Below, piece by piece: positions 33,124 to 43,071 of a DNA stretch of 64,000 bases; the first letter of the stretch is position 1; the number at the start of each line of letters is the position of its first letter. A program made the translations under genes and the position numbers. The notes under the pieces are model-generated. The model saw nothing but the letters and a program-made list of their open reading frames with translations. It ran no database searches and was not told where the DNA came from. Origin of the DNA: Candidatus Poribacteria bacterium (lineage in GTDB: Bacteria; Poribacteria; WGA-4E; WGA-3G); the NCBI GenBank assembly GCA_028820635.1, contig JAPPIG010000084.1, forward strand, positions 186,001 to 250,000. The letters are read 5' to 3'.

Positions 33124-34812
33124 ATGGAACAAGAAAGAGATAATCCATCCCCACAAAACGCAGAAGAAATCATCGGAACTACAGTTCTTTTGGAAATGGA
33201 ATATGCTGATGACGATGATTGGTCAAGAGGCTGTGGGTTTTTCATAACACCAGACAAGATTGTCACCAACGTTCATGTCCTTGCTGGGAAGGCAACAGTC
33301 ACTGCAAAGTGCGTTGAAACAGAAACAACCTATACTATTGAAGGCATTTTAGCCTTTGATGACATAAACGACCTTGCTGTTCTGAAGGTCGTTGAAACAG
33401 CTACGCCATTTCCTCTTGGCGATAGCAGGAAAGTTCGGAAAGGTAATCAAGTCTGTCTCATAGGTTGTCCTAAGGGCAAAGTAAACCACGTGGAAGGCAC
33501 TGTAGATAGTATACGAAATAGCGGCAAAAACTTCTGGGTAAAATTTGAAATTCCCGATGGGCGAGGGTATAGTGGCAGTCCTATCCTGAATGCTAAAGGT
33601 GAAGTCGTTGCCGTTGTCCGAGCAGGAGACGCACCTACTGGAAAAAACACATCAATAAAAAGCTATACTGTTCCCTCAAGTGTTCTCAAACTTCTGCTGA
33701 ACGAAACTAATGAAGTGGAGTCGCTTGATGCATGGCAAAAGCGTCCGCGGATATGTGCATACATAAAATCTTATGATGGTTACCTGAGTAGTAAACATGG
33801 AGACATTAAGGAAGCGATAGTACTCTATGATAATGCGCTCAAACTGAATCCTGATTTGGCTGATGTCTACAGTAGCAGAGCTTCAGCGAAGAGAGCCTTA
33901 GCGAAGTTTGACGAAGAACTCGTTGATTCACTCGCTGCCCTCAAACTCAATAGAGAACGATTCAGTTTTTCACGATTTGGGTTATTTCTTGCATGGAAGT
34001 GGAAAGTTGTGAAACTTTCTTTCGCTTGCCGTTGGCAAAGACTCATAAAAAATATATTGGGGGAAAGTGCTTGGTTCGAGACGCAAGCTCAGGTGAAGAT
34101 CCGCCTCGCCAAAATGAGAATTGAGAAAGGAAAAATATCAGAAGTTTTGGATATATATCAAGCGATAATTGATGATTTTACAGAGGCTATCAATCAGAAT
34201 CCGAGTGAAACGAAGCAGAAAAACCTGAGCACGGCAAGAAGACTATATCAAGAGGCAATAGACAATCTTACTGAAGTTATCAATCAAAAACAGAAGCCGG
34301 TACGATCCTACTATAACAGGGGAAGATCGAAGTACATTTTCGGAGAATTTGAAAATCAACTGCAAAACTTGGATACGGCACAAAAACTTTACCAAAGTGC
34401 AATAAGTGACTATACTGAGGCTATTAATTCAAAAATAAAGGGGTTGTACACCTACAATCACCGTGGACAGACAAAATATCAGTTAGCAAAACTTGAGACG
34501 AAACAAGGGAATACCACAGCAGCGCAAAACCTATATCAAGAGATCGTATCCGATAGTGATAAGGCACTTGAGTTAAAAGAGAAGTGTGTCGCATGCCGGA
34601 CTGCTATCCACCATATTCGTGGTGTGGCAAAGGCTGCCCTTGATGATCATGAAGGTGCGATTAAAGATTTTGATGAGTCCATTCACCTAAATCCAAATAA
34701 AGTGCTCTATTACCACGACCGTGGGAAGGCAAAAGAGGCACTCGGACAACACGAAGCAGCAGAAGCAGACTTTACGAAGGCAAAGGAATTAGACCCGAAG
34801 ATCGAAAAATAA
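33124..34812 (+). CDS. Trypsin-like protease with TPR tail (second of a pair)
   Basis: 562 aa. Same architecture as its upstream neighbour: His in VTNVHVLAGKA, Asp in INDLAVLKV, Ser in GYSGSPILNAKG; Trp/Phe-rich spacer (FLAWKWKVVKLSFACRWQ); then at least four TPR-like units (DNALKLNPD, FTEAINQNPSE, YTEAINSKIKG, FDESIHLNPNK). Longer by about two TPR units, probably by internal repeat expansion. C-terminal residues (EALGQHEAAEADFTKAKELDP) are almost identical in both, showing a recent duplication or gene conversion. AGGAGA precedes ATG. Cytoplasmic, function unknown. Confidence 0.85.
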   Translation: MEQERDNPSPQNAEEIIGTTVLLEMEYADDDDWSRGCGFFITPDKIVTNVHVLAGKATVTAKCVETETTYTIEGILAFDDINDLAVLKVVETATPFPLGDSRKVRKGNQVCLIGCPKGKVNHVEGTVDSIRNSGKNFWVKFEIPDGRGYSGSPILNAKGEVVAVVRAGDAPTGKNTSIKSYTVPSSVLKLLLNETNEVESLDAWQKRPRICAYIKSYDGYLSSKHGDIKEAIVLYDNALKLNPDLADVYSSRASAKRALAKFDEELVDSLAALKLNRERFSFSRFGLFLAWKWKVVKLSFACRWQRLIKNILGESAWFETQAQVKIRLAKMRIEKGKISEVLDIYQAIIDDFTEAINQNPSETKQKNLSTARRLYQEAIDNLTEVINQKQKPVRSYYNRGRSKYIFGEFENQLQNLDTAQKLYQSAISDYTEAINSKIKGLYTYNHRGQTKYQLAKLETKQGNTTAAQNLYQEIVSDSDKALELKEKCVACRTAIHHIRGVAKAALDDHEGAIKDFDESIHLNPNKVLYYHDRGKAKEALGQHEAAEADFTKAKELDPKIEK

Positions 34813-34828
34813 AACATTTACAGTTTTT

Positions 34829-37063
34829 TCAAAAACGCCGCACCAATTCCAAACTCCAAAAACGGGGTTCGTTGACATAACCGGTTAGATTGTTAAAATC
34901 AATACCACCAGTGGGAGATGTATCGTCCAGAATGTTACGCCCTATAAGTGCCACTTCTGTGTTGCCATCGGGCAGTTGACAAGCAAATCGCAAACCACCT
35001 TCCAAAAGCCAATCATCGCTGTATTCCACAGAGTCGTAAAGAAAAAACTGCACACGGCTGCGATATGCCCAATCCGTAGCTGCGACAAGGCGAAAACCTG
35101 CTGGAAGTTCAAGCATGTAGCGCAACGTCACATCTGCAATCCAAGCAGGTGCTTGCGGTAGACTGTTGCCGTCAATGGAAAAAGTTCCTTCAGCAGAAGC
35201 GGGGGGATCCAGCACCTCACACGGTGCGCCGCACCCTTGCACTGCCAAATTTGGATCGTCAATGCGCGTTTGATTGTAACTGAGTCCTGCTGACACCTCA
35301 AGTGAGGTTATCGGGAGGAAAACCAACTCTGCCTCAACACCGCGTCCGACGGTGCTATCAGCGTTCACTAACCGATTGAAATTTGCCTCTCCCCCTACCG
35401 CTGTGAGTTGTTGATCCTGCATCAAGTAGTTGAACGCTGCCAAATTCATGTGTAACCGTTGTTCCCATAAACGTAGTTTCGTGCCACCTTCAAAGGAGAG
35501 AATGGTCTCCGTATCTGCTACCGTGACCTCGTTACCAAACAGCAAACGTCCCTGAATACTCGGCGCGCGAAATCCTCGTGCTGCACGCAAGTATGTCTGC
35601 ACGTTGGGTGTAACTTCATAGCGTAGACTCAAATCGCCGCTCCATACGGTGTCCTGTGGGTTCTGGTGAATGGGACCGAGTGTGCCTGCCTCCGTAACAG
35701 CAGGTGCTTCGTCTCGCCATGCTGTATAGTCCTTTGCATCATCAGATAATCGGATGCCAGCACCCAATTCCAGATCGTCAAGCACTTGCAAAGTCATTGA
35801 AGCAAACGCTGCGCGTGCAGTAGCCGTTTGTTCTTGGCGCACTAACCCATCCTGAACGCCTTCAGTTAAAGTATCGTAGTTGAAATCCTCCATTTCCACG
35901 AATTCACGGAAATAGTACAGTCCAAACTGATAAGCGAGTCGTTTTTCTCCCGTACTCATCAAGCGTACTTCTTGGCTAAACTGACTTAGCAAAGGAATAC
36001 CAGACGCTGTTTCGGAAGGGAAAGGAATCACACCGGGACCGCTTGACGGAAGGAACGCAGCACCGTAACCTCCATCAATATCTCCACGCGAAAAAGTGGT
36101 AAGTCGCTCTAATCCAGTCAATGAAACCAGTTGGAAGTTTCCAATATCGTAACGCACTTCAGCGGCTAACCCGCCCGACCTCATCGTTTGCTCATTGCGA
36201 CCATCGTGTGAGACGCTATCACGAGCAAAATCTTCTACTAAACCTCCCTCACCCGGTGCCAAGATATTGGCACGAAATAGCCGTGATGTTCCATCAAGAT
36301 CACGTGCATGAAGTTTGAGCCACGCTTTTAGCTTTGGGGTGGGTGTCCATAACAACTGTAGTCGTCCAGCTAAATCATCGTGCCCACCGAGAACATATTC
36401 CTCGTTTGCATATTCGTTGTCTATCCAATCTTCCCGTTGTTGTGAAAGGACTGAAAGCCTTGCAGAAAGTACAGATGGAATGATAGCACGAGACACTACC
36501 CCTTCAAGATTGACACTATTGAAGCGCCCAATACCTATCCGTAAATATCCTTCTAAATTTTGCGTTGGTCGTGCTGATTCAAACTTTACAACACCTGCTG
36601 GCGTATTGCGTCCAAAGAGTGTGCCTTGTGGACCTCGCAGCACCTCAATCCGATTCAAGTCAAAAGCGGGAAATCCTTTCAGCATCGTATTTTCCAGCAC
36701 AACGCCATCATAGAGAACTGAAACAGGCTGTGAAGCGTTGAGGTCAAAGTCGGTATTGCCAAGTCCACGGATATAAAAGCGTGGAAACACGCGTCCATAC
36801 GACGACTCCATCTGTAAACTTGGAGTCCGATTCGACAAAAATCGTAAATCCAAACCTGATGATCGCAACGCATCGGATTTGTCGCCACGGATAGTTGAAA
36901 CGGAGAGCGGCACCTCAAAAGACAGCTGCTCACGTTTGCGGGCAGTGACTACAACCTCTTCTAATGCATAAACCTCTTCGGTTTCTTCTTCGGCAACGAT
37001 TGTTAAAGATACAGATAGTAACACAAAGAAAACTAAAACACAGATATGTTTGCTAAAGTTCAT
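34829..37063 (-). CDS. TonB-dependent outer-membrane receptor
   Basis: 744 aa. Signal peptide (VLVFFVLLSVSLTIVAEE), TonB-box-like EEVVVTARKREQ, plug domain about 45-165 (RNTPAGVVKFESARPTQN with NVEGV), then a 22-strand barrel ending in the outer-membrane signature WSLELVRRF with terminal Phe. Energised uptake of a siderophore, vitamin or oligosaccharide; sequence does not decide which. Its similarity to pesticin/iron-complex receptors of sphingomonad type is clear (FGRNTPAGVV). GGGGAG precedes ATG. The zeta-kinase partner gene ends 29 bases upstream, but a link is not evident. Confidence 0.92.
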   Translation of the reverse strand: MNFSKHICVLVFFVLLSVSLTIVAEEETEEVYALEEVVVTARKREQLSFEVPLSVSTIRGDKSDALRSSGLDLRFLSNRTPSLQMESSYGRVFPRFYIRGLGNTDFDLNASQPVSVLYDGVVLENTMLKGFPAFDLNRIEVLRGPQGTLFGRNTPAGVVKFESARPTQNLEGYLRIGIGRFNSVNLEGVVSRAIIPSVLSARLSVLSQQREDWIDNEYANEEYVLGGHDDLAGRLQLLWTPTPKLKAWLKLHARDLDGTSRLFRANILAPGEGGLVEDFARDSVSHDGRNEQTMRSGGLAAEVRYDIGNFQLVSLTGLERLTTFSRGDIDGGYGAAFLPSSGPGVIPFPSETASGIPLLSQFSQEVRLMSTGEKRLAYQFGLYYFREFVEMEDFNYDTLTEGVQDGLVRQEQTATARAAFASMTLQVLDDLELGAGIRLSDDAKDYTAWRDEAPAVTEAGTLGPIHQNPQDTVWSGDLSLRYEVTPNVQTYLRAARGFRAPSIQGRLLFGNEVTVADTETILSFEGGTKLRLWEQRLHMNLAAFNYLMQDQQLTAVGGEANFNRLVNADSTVGRGVEAELVFLPITSLEVSAGLSYNQTRIDDPNLAVQGCGAPCEVLDPPASAEGTFSIDGNSLPQAPAWIADVTLRYMLELPAGFRLVAATDWAYRSRVQFFLYDSVEYSDDWLLEGGLRFACQLPDGNTEVALIGRNILDDTSPTGGIDFNNLTGYVNEPRFWSLELVRRF

Positions 37064-37092
37064 ATTCTCCCCTATTGAAAACTGTAAGTGTT

Positions 37093-37293
37093 TTATTTTA
37101 TATTTTGCATCGGATCCTCTTTCGTGAGTTCCCCATTCGGTAGTTCATAGTAAAGGTGTCCGTTAATATCGTACACATTGGGAATTCCTTTTTTGCGGTT
37201 TTCTTCCTGTGCCTTTTTGGCAGCACGATTTGCAATCTGCAGCATTTCATGTGCCCACTTGTAGGTTTCAAGCTTTAGTTTGTCTTGACGCAT
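37093..37293 (-). CDS. Small partner protein of the zeta-like kinase
   Basis: 66 aa, Lys/Glu-rich helical N terminus (YKWAHEMLQIANRAAKKAQEEN) then IPNVYDINGHLYYELPNGEL, which looks like a short beta hairpin. It starts in the TAATG overlap with the end of the kinase gene, so the two are translationally coupled. I think I know similar small proteins beside zeta-type kinases in other bacteria, but cannot check. Antitoxin role would fit the gene pair and is an inference. Confidence 0.7.
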   Translation of the reverse strand: MRQDKLKLETYKWAHEMLQIANRAAKKAQEENRKKGIPNVYDINGHLYYELPNGELTKEDPMQNIK

Positions 37294-37881
37294 TACACAC
37301 CTCCGTTGCTGATGTCTTGCATAAACATCTGAAAAAAATCTCTATTTGTAACCGTGACTTGATTGCCTTCGCCAAAAGCGATTTCTTGAGGTTGTTCTCC
37401 TGAATTATAGATGAGTTTCCATCGGTCTGCAAGATTCTTATAGATGTGCCAAAAATTATGCTTACTCCGATAGAAGCGTCGGACGATGTCTTCCGTTGGC
37501 ACATGATGACCACCTGCCCTTACCCGATTTCTGACACGAGCGATGCACGTTTCAGGCGATTTGAGAAAAAGAAAGACGATTGTCACTGTCCATCCTGCAT
37601 CTTTCAATTCAGAGATTATTCTTTGAAATCCTCTGCCTGAAAGGGTTACCTCAACAATAAAACCCTTTTCGGTTTCAATGAGACGGTGGATTTCGTCAAA
37701 AAATAGACGTCCTGCTTGGATTCGGACTTTGTCAAATTCTTCTGGTGTAGGAAACGAGTTGTGCCGCGATTGCGTCAGCACTGATGTATTCAGAAACTTC
37801 AGAGGAGTGTAGATATTCAGAAGCAAACGTTGTTTTGCCAGATCCGTTTGGACCAGCAATAATCATCACATTTTTTGACAA
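37293..37881 (-). pseudogene. Zeta-toxin-like AAA kinase, split by a +1 frameshift
   Basis: Full product read across two frames, about 195 aa. Frame 1 starts at TTG 37881 (GAGG upstream): SKNVMIIAGPNGSGKTTFAS, a perfect Walker A, and continues to AAQL. Near base 37755 (CTC-G-TTT) the sequence must skip one base to reach frame 2: PTPEEFDKVRIQAGRLFFDEI, FIVEVTLSGRGFQR, ARVRNRVRAGGHHVP and YRSKHNFWHIYKNL, all typical of zeta-toxin-like kinases. Unshifted frame 1 stops 8 codons later, and frame 2 alone lacks the P-loop. Either inactive, a sequencing error, or programmed +1 frameshifting. Zeta toxins phosphorylate UDP-GlcNAc in the classic system. Confidence 0.82.
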
Positions 37882-38000
37882 AGGTTCCTCTTTTCAGATT
37901 TTCTATCTCTTAATATGATGCTTATGGCTTTCTTTGAGCAAAGTATATCACAAAATTGTTGAAGAATCAAAGGTTTCCGTTGTTCTAACTAACAAAACGC

Positions 38001-38029
38001 TTTACATTCTCATTCATTTAATATACAAT
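38001..38029 (+). promoter_or_regulatory. Sigma70 promoter of purB
   Basis: TTTACA (38001-38006), 17-nt spacer, TACAAT (38024-38029), 28 bases before the ATG. Confidence 0.65.
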
Positions 38030-38057
38030 TAAGCCAAAAACTGGAGAAAAGTGTTCT

Positions 38058-39476
38058 ATGCAGCTTTACGAAGCCGTCAGTCCGTTAGATTTCAGATATT
38101 ATGGCGGCGATGATACTTTTATGAAACGCCTCCTGCCCTATGTGTCTGAGGCAGGATATGTCACCTATCAGGCGAAAGTGGAGGCAGCGTTGACACGCAC
38201 GCTCGCAAACTATGGTGTCTGTTCATCAAAATTTGCCGATGAAGTTGAACAGGCGGTGGATCAGGTAACCGCAGAGGAGGTATACGAGGAACAGCGGCGT
38301 ATCCGACATAACATCCGATCACTTGTCAATGTGATTCGGAGTAAAATTAGCCCAGAAGCACGTCCGTATGTTCATTTGTTCGCGACCTCAGCAGATATTT
38401 TGGATACTGCAACAGCATTGCGATTCAAAGCGCTGATTGAAAACGTGATTGTTCCAGATATGATTGAACTGGAAAAGCAGCTGATTACCTTAGCACGTGA
38501 GCAGGCGGAAACGCCGCAAATCGGTCGGACGCACGGTCAACACGCAGAACCCATAACGTTTGGGTATGCATTAGCACTCTACATCAGTCGACTCGGCACC
38601 CGAATTGAGAAGATTCATGAGGCAGGGCAAAATCTGCGTGGGCAATTTTCTGGTGCAGTCGGAGCATTTAACGGACTGTCTCTAATACATGAACATCCTG
38701 AACAGATTGAGGCAGATTTTCTGGCACTGCTCGGTTTGAAACCGTCCGATACACATACGTCAACGCAGTGCGTGGAACCGGAGTTTATTTCAGATGTGGC
38801 GTACCATGTCACGGCAGCATATACAGTGCTTGCGAATTTCGCTGACGATATGCGGCATCTCTACCGCACAGAAATCGCTGAGGTTGGCAGGAAGTATAAC
38901 CCACAACTTGTTGGTTCGTCTACGATGCCTCACAAAGTCAATCCAGAGGCTTATGAGAACATCAAAAGTCTGTGGAAAGCTTTTGTCCCGCGTATGCAAA
39001 CCGTTTTTCTGGATAGCATTTTAGAACACCAACGTGATCTTACCAATTCTGCGTCCAGTCGATTTTTGACGGAGTTGGTTACAGCATTTGATTACGCAAT
39101 CTATCGGCTTCGGCGTGCGTTAGATGAAATGGATGTTAAGGCAGAGAACATGCAACGCAACCTTGATATGAGTGCAGAAGACACAATCGCAGAACCGATC
39201 TATCTATTGATGGCATATTACGGGTTTCCAGATGCCTACGATCATACCCGTAAGTTAATAGCACAAGTACATCAGACGGGAAAAAGTTTAACAACTCTAT
39301 TATGGGAGGATGAGACCTTTCGACCGTTCCTTGATAAGTTGACGGAACCGCAACGCGAAGCACTTCGTTCCCCAACGAATTATATCGGTGCTTCGGTGCG
39401 GCGAACCCATGCGACGTGCGATGAATGGGAAAATCGGATAGAGAATCTAATGGCGAGTGTTGACAATCCCACATAA
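38058..39476 (+). CDS. purB: Adenylosuccinate lyase
   Basis: 472 aa fumarase/aspartase superfamily enzyme of purine synthesis; cleaves SAICAR and adenylosuccinate to release fumarate. Signature loop SSTMPHKVNPEAYEN (about residues 288-302) and the conserved TSADILDTATALRFK and QIGRTHGQHAEPITFG histidine segments are intact. Length is typical. Faces a promoter of its own; no purine-pathway neighbour. A weak AGAAAAG precedes ATG. Confidence 0.94.
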   Translation: MQLYEAVSPLDFRYYGGDDTFMKRLLPYVSEAGYVTYQAKVEAALTRTLANYGVCSSKFADEVEQAVDQVTAEEVYEEQRRIRHNIRSLVNVIRSKISPEARPYVHLFATSADILDTATALRFKALIENVIVPDMIELEKQLITLAREQAETPQIGRTHGQHAEPITFGYALALYISRLGTRIEKIHEAGQNLRGQFSGAVGAFNGLSLIHEHPEQIEADFLALLGLKPSDTHTSTQCVEPEFISDVAYHVTAAYTVLANFADDMRHLYRTEIAEVGRKYNPQLVGSSTMPHKVNPEAYENIKSLWKAFVPRMQTVFLDSILEHQRDLTNSASSRFLTELVTAFDYAIYRLRRALDEMDVKAENMQRNLDMSAEDTIAEPIYLLMAYYGFPDAYDHTRKLIAQVHQTGKSLTTLLWEDETFRPFLDKLTEPQREALRSPTNYIGASVRRTHATCDEWENRIENLMASVDNPT

Positions 39477-39540
39477 ATAATAGACGTTGCGGGTTTTAGG
39501 AACTTAAACAGGAACAAAGTAAAGTTCTCGTTTGACAGAA

Positions 39541-41031
39541 ATGTTTGATATTACCTACTTAGGGGGACGGTGTTTCCGTTTTATCAAACGCTACCCGCGT
39601 ACGTTCACAATAGTTGGCTTTTTGCTGATTTTCGGCATTGGCATTTGGGTGGGTAGAGAGGTGCCTTTTGAAAAAATACCTGATTACTTCAAATCTTATA
39701 CCGATCCTGAACGCAGCGATGAAACGAAGCAGGTATTACCCGGAATCGTCCATCGGCAAATATTGGACGATGGTGTGTTGACGAACATCCTTTCTGTGGC
39801 ACCCGATGCAGTTGACATCCGTCCTTATCGTGCGTTAAGCGCAGGCATAGGCACGGAATCTTTGCCCTCAATTGCACGCCGACACAAAGCCCCTATCGCA
39901 ATCAATGGCGGATTCTTTGAGATGGGAGGCACATTTCGTGGGGAATCAGTCGGGGCTTTGAAAATTAATGGCGAATGGATGAGTGAACCTGAGCAGGGAC
40001 GCGGGGTTGTCGGGTTCAAAACCGTTGATGGAAAAATTGAGACTTACATGGACAGGATTGTCCTTCAACATGAAGTTGTCTTGCCAAATGAAACCACGCT
40101 GAAGATTGACGGTATCAATCGCGGACGTTTGAGAAACGAATTGGTGCTTTATCGCCCTCATTTTCACTCAATAACTTTAACAATGGCTGACGGTGTTGAA
40201 GTTGTCGTTAGAAACGGTGAGGTCGTTGATATTCACGATGGGAAGGGTAGCACACACATTCCTGCTGATGGTTATATTCTTTCGGCAAATGGGTGGAAGC
40301 GGGTATTGCTGTTAAAACATATTGCACTTGGCGATTCGGTAGAAATCCGTGAGAAAATAATTCCTGAACGTGTCGGTGACAACAACTTGTGGGTAGGTTT
40401 TACACATATTATTAGTGGTGGCCCCTTGTTACTACGGAACGGTGTTATATCTACAACAGAAGCGTACAAGCGAGAAGGTTTTGATGCTTCGTTTCACAGT
40501 TTTTGGCATCCGCGCACAGCAGTCGGTAAAAAAGCAGATGGCACCCTCCTTTTTGTGACGATCACAGCTGCAAAGTTGGGTGTTCGCCGTGGTGTCACGT
40601 TACAGCAGCTTGCAAAACTTTTTGTGGAATGGGGTGCTACAGACGCTGTCAATTTAGATGGCGGTTATTCTTCAATGATGATAATTCGGAATCAGGTGGT
40701 GAGTTTTAAGCGAACACAACGTGATCGGTCTCAATCTGGTGATAAATCTAAACCTACTGCGTCAGAGAAGCAACCAGAAAAGAACATGAAACCGTCTCTG
40801 TCGGAGAAAAAAACTGAGAAGGACGCGAAACCTGCTGTGTCAGTAAAAAAACCTGATAAGAACGCAAAACAGGCTTCGCCAGAGAAACAGCAGCCACAGA
40901 AGGCAACACCTGAGAAAAACACAAGGACTGCACGCGGCAATCGTAGAGTTCGACCGATGCCAACGTTCCAAGGACGTTCAATTTCGGATGCTATCTTAAT
41001 ATTTCCACGGAGTCCTGCTAAGTCAAAGTAG
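39541..41031 (+). CDS. Membrane-anchored phosphodiester glycosidase-like (NAGPA) protein
   Basis: 496 aa. Single N-terminal transmembrane anchor (FTIVGFLLIFGIGIWVG, about residues 22-40), then a NAGPA-type domain (about 90-400): APIAINGGFFEM, GALKINGEW, GGPLLLRNGVIS, RTAVGKKADGTLLFVTI, AVNLDGGYSSMMII. Family members remove N-acetylglucosamine from phosphodiesters in polysaccharides or teichoic-like polymers. A Lys/Pro/Glu-rich tail of degenerate repeats (SEKQPEKNMKPSLSEKK..) follows, possibly binding the wall or an anionic polymer, and the end is again folded (RSISDAILIFPRSP). The frame allows a TTG nine bases upstream; I use ATG 39541. Sits just before the SBP-OmpA operon. Confidence 0.83.
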   Translation: MFDITYLGGRCFRFIKRYPRTFTIVGFLLIFGIGIWVGREVPFEKIPDYFKSYTDPERSDETKQVLPGIVHRQILDDGVLTNILSVAPDAVDIRPYRALSAGIGTESLPSIARRHKAPIAINGGFFEMGGTFRGESVGALKINGEWMSEPEQGRGVVGFKTVDGKIETYMDRIVLQHEVVLPNETTLKIDGINRGRLRNELVLYRPHFHSITLTMADGVEVVVRNGEVVDIHDGKGSTHIPADGYILSANGWKRVLLLKHIALGDSVEIREKIIPERVGDNNLWVGFTHIISGGPLLLRNGVISTTEAYKREGFDASFHSFWHPRTAVGKKADGTLLFVTITAAKLGVRRGVTLQQLAKLFVEWGATDAVNLDGGYSSMMIIRNQVVSFKRTQRDRSQSGDKSKPTASEKQPEKNMKPSLSEKKTEKDAKPAVSVKKPDKNAKQASPEKQQPQKATPEKNTRTARGNRRVRPMPTFQGRSISDAILIFPRSPAKSK

Positions 41032-41160
41032 GATATTGCTTAATAATCTTACCTACAATTACAGATTAACTAAATTTAGTGGATATTTTTTAACAGATGT
41101 GGTTAAATATAAAAGGCGAATTAATTTGAAAACGGGTATCTCAACAAAAGGAAAAAGATA

Positions 41161-43050
41161 ATGAAAAGAAATTCCATTTTACGGGGTAGCAAAGTATTCC
41201 ACCAATTTTTGAAATATAATCTATTTTGCTTATCGCTTTTTTGCTTTGTGTTTTCAGCAAATGCGCAAGAACGTTTTGCAGACGCAGTCGGGCCAGTTAC
41301 CGTCCGCGAGGTAACTGCTATGTCCCCTTTGGTCGTGCCTTATATTACGTGGGGTGGTGAATCTGCGTTGTTCCACGCCAATGGTGGGTTGACAACACAA
41401 ACAGGCACTATCATGGAGAAACAGGGATTGAATCTCAAATTGGTGCCAGGTGATAATTTTCAGCAGCAAGTTCGCGACTATCTATCGGGGAAGTCACCTA
41501 TTCTGCGTGGCACTTTCAGAATGATAGCCCAAGCAAGTGAAGTTGTGGGACGCGATCCGCGCACAAAGCCTGTTGTGTTCGGACAACTAACGTGGTCCGC
41601 AGGTGACCATTTTGTGGGACGTAAGAACATCCGCAAGATTTCTGATCTGAGCGGTAAAAAGATTGCCATTCAAAAGGGTGGACCACACGTAGGAATGCTC
41701 TACGATATATTGAAAACTGCCCGTCTCTCAAAAACAAACGTCCAAATTGTGTGGGTTGACGAATTGACAGGAACAAATGGCCCTGCTGAACGGTTCCGTA
41801 ACGATGATTCTATTGCGGGGTGTTTTGTAATCACACCCGATATGATTGGATTGACAGGTGGTCCTGAGAATACTGGCACGGGGGCAGAAGGCACCGTGAT
41901 CGGTGCACACGTTGTCGTTAGCACTGCTACACTTTCACGTTCTATTGCTGATGTTTATGCATGTCGAAAGGACTTCTACGACACTCACAAATCTCTTATT
42001 GAGCGATTCTTTGCGGGTTATCTGAAGGGTGCTGAAGAGGTTGTTGCACTCAAAAAAGTTTATGAAAGAAGTGGGTCAACACAATACAATAAGCTGCTAA
42101 CGATGATGCAGAATATCTACGGGAAAGACGTGCTGCCAACACTTGAAGAAGATGCCCACGGTTTAATTGCGGATTGCACTTTTGTTGGACAACCCGGTAA
42201 TATCGCATTTTTCAACGATCCAACCAATACTATTACCGGTTTTGAAGGATTTAATAAAGCAGGATTGGATATGGCAGTCAATTGGGGATTTGCAAAGCAG
42301 CGTTACGCGCTTCTTCCCTCAGACCTGAATTTTAATTCCAACACGTTTAAGAATCTACTTGCTACTACCGTAGCAGCTCCCACGCAGCTGAAACAGACGC
42401 GTTTCAAAAAGGAAACTGTCCGTGCAGAAATTGAATCTTTTAATGAGGACGCAGTGCTTGACGAAAAGACGTTGATCTCTTTTACAATTCAATTTGGCGC
42501 GAACGAGGACACTTTTAGCGGCACTCAATATAGTTCTGAATTTGACAGAGTCGTTGAACTCGCCTCTAAATATGGGAATGCTGCAATCGCAATAAAGGGG
42601 CATAGCGATCCGTCGCGAACGCTAAGTGTTTTGGTAAGAACGGGGCTCTCAAAAGGGATTTTGAAGCGAACTGGCACACGCGGAAACTATAGATATTTCA
42701 TGAGTGGTAAACCCTTTAGCCTTGAAAATACTGGTGAATTGATTCGCCTCATTGAACGTAAAACATTTGACGAGGGCACTGATGTTGACAGTCCTTACCA
42801 AGTGATGCGGGCAGCACTTAAGCTCTCAGAACAACGCGGTGAAGCGGTTAAACAGTCAATTATTGCTTATGCGCGGCAAAAAAATGCTCGCATTGATGCG
42901 GACCAGATTGTTCCAGTCGGTGTCGGAATTAAGGAACCTATTATCCCAAAACCGACAAGTCCTGCAGAAGCTGCAGAAAATCGGCGTGTTGAATTTGCAC
43001 TCATCAAGGTTTCGGCGGAAGCTGTCGCTGCCTCCGATTTCGATTTTTAG
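41161..43050 (+). CDS. Substrate-binding protein - OmpA fusion (first)
   Basis: 629 aa. Signal peptide (FCLSLFCFVFSANAQE). Residues about 40-370 resemble NMT1/SsuA-type periplasmic binding proteins (VPYITWGGESALF, KISDLSGKKIAIQKGGPHVG, IADVYACRKDFYDTHKSLIERFFAGYLKGAEE). About 440-610 is an OmpA-like domain with the C-terminal ENRRVEFALIKV motif that binds peptidoglycan; an insertion of about 75 residues separates its first strand (FGANEDTFS) from the rest. So ligand binding and wall anchoring are in one chain. Starts a four-gene operon: gaps to the next genes are 21, 4 and 78 bases. AAAAGGAAAAAG precedes ATG. Confidence 0.82.
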   Translation: MKRNSILRGSKVFHQFLKYNLFCLSLFCFVFSANAQERFADAVGPVTVREVTAMSPLVVPYITWGGESALFHANGGLTTQTGTIMEKQGLNLKLVPGDNFQQQVRDYLSGKSPILRGTFRMIAQASEVVGRDPRTKPVVFGQLTWSAGDHFVGRKNIRKISDLSGKKIAIQKGGPHVGMLYDILKTARLSKTNVQIVWVDELTGTNGPAERFRNDDSIAGCFVITPDMIGLTGGPENTGTGAEGTVIGAHVVVSTATLSRSIADVYACRKDFYDTHKSLIERFFAGYLKGAEEVVALKKVYERSGSTQYNKLLTMMQNIYGKDVLPTLEEDAHGLIADCTFVGQPGNIAFFNDPTNTITGFEGFNKAGLDMAVNWGFAKQRYALLPSDLNFNSNTFKNLLATTVAAPTQLKQTRFKKETVRAEIESFNEDAVLDEKTLISFTIQFGANEDTFSGTQYSSEFDRVVELASKYGNAAIAIKGHSDPSRTLSVLVRTGLSKGILKRTGTRGNYRYFMSGKPFSLENTGELIRLIERKTFDEGTDVDSPYQVMRAALKLSEQRGEAVKQSIIAYARQKNARIDADQIVPVGVGIKEPIIPKPTSPAEAAENRRVEFALIKVSAEAVAASDFDF

Positions 43051-43071
43051 CCAGTTAGATAGGAGACTCTT

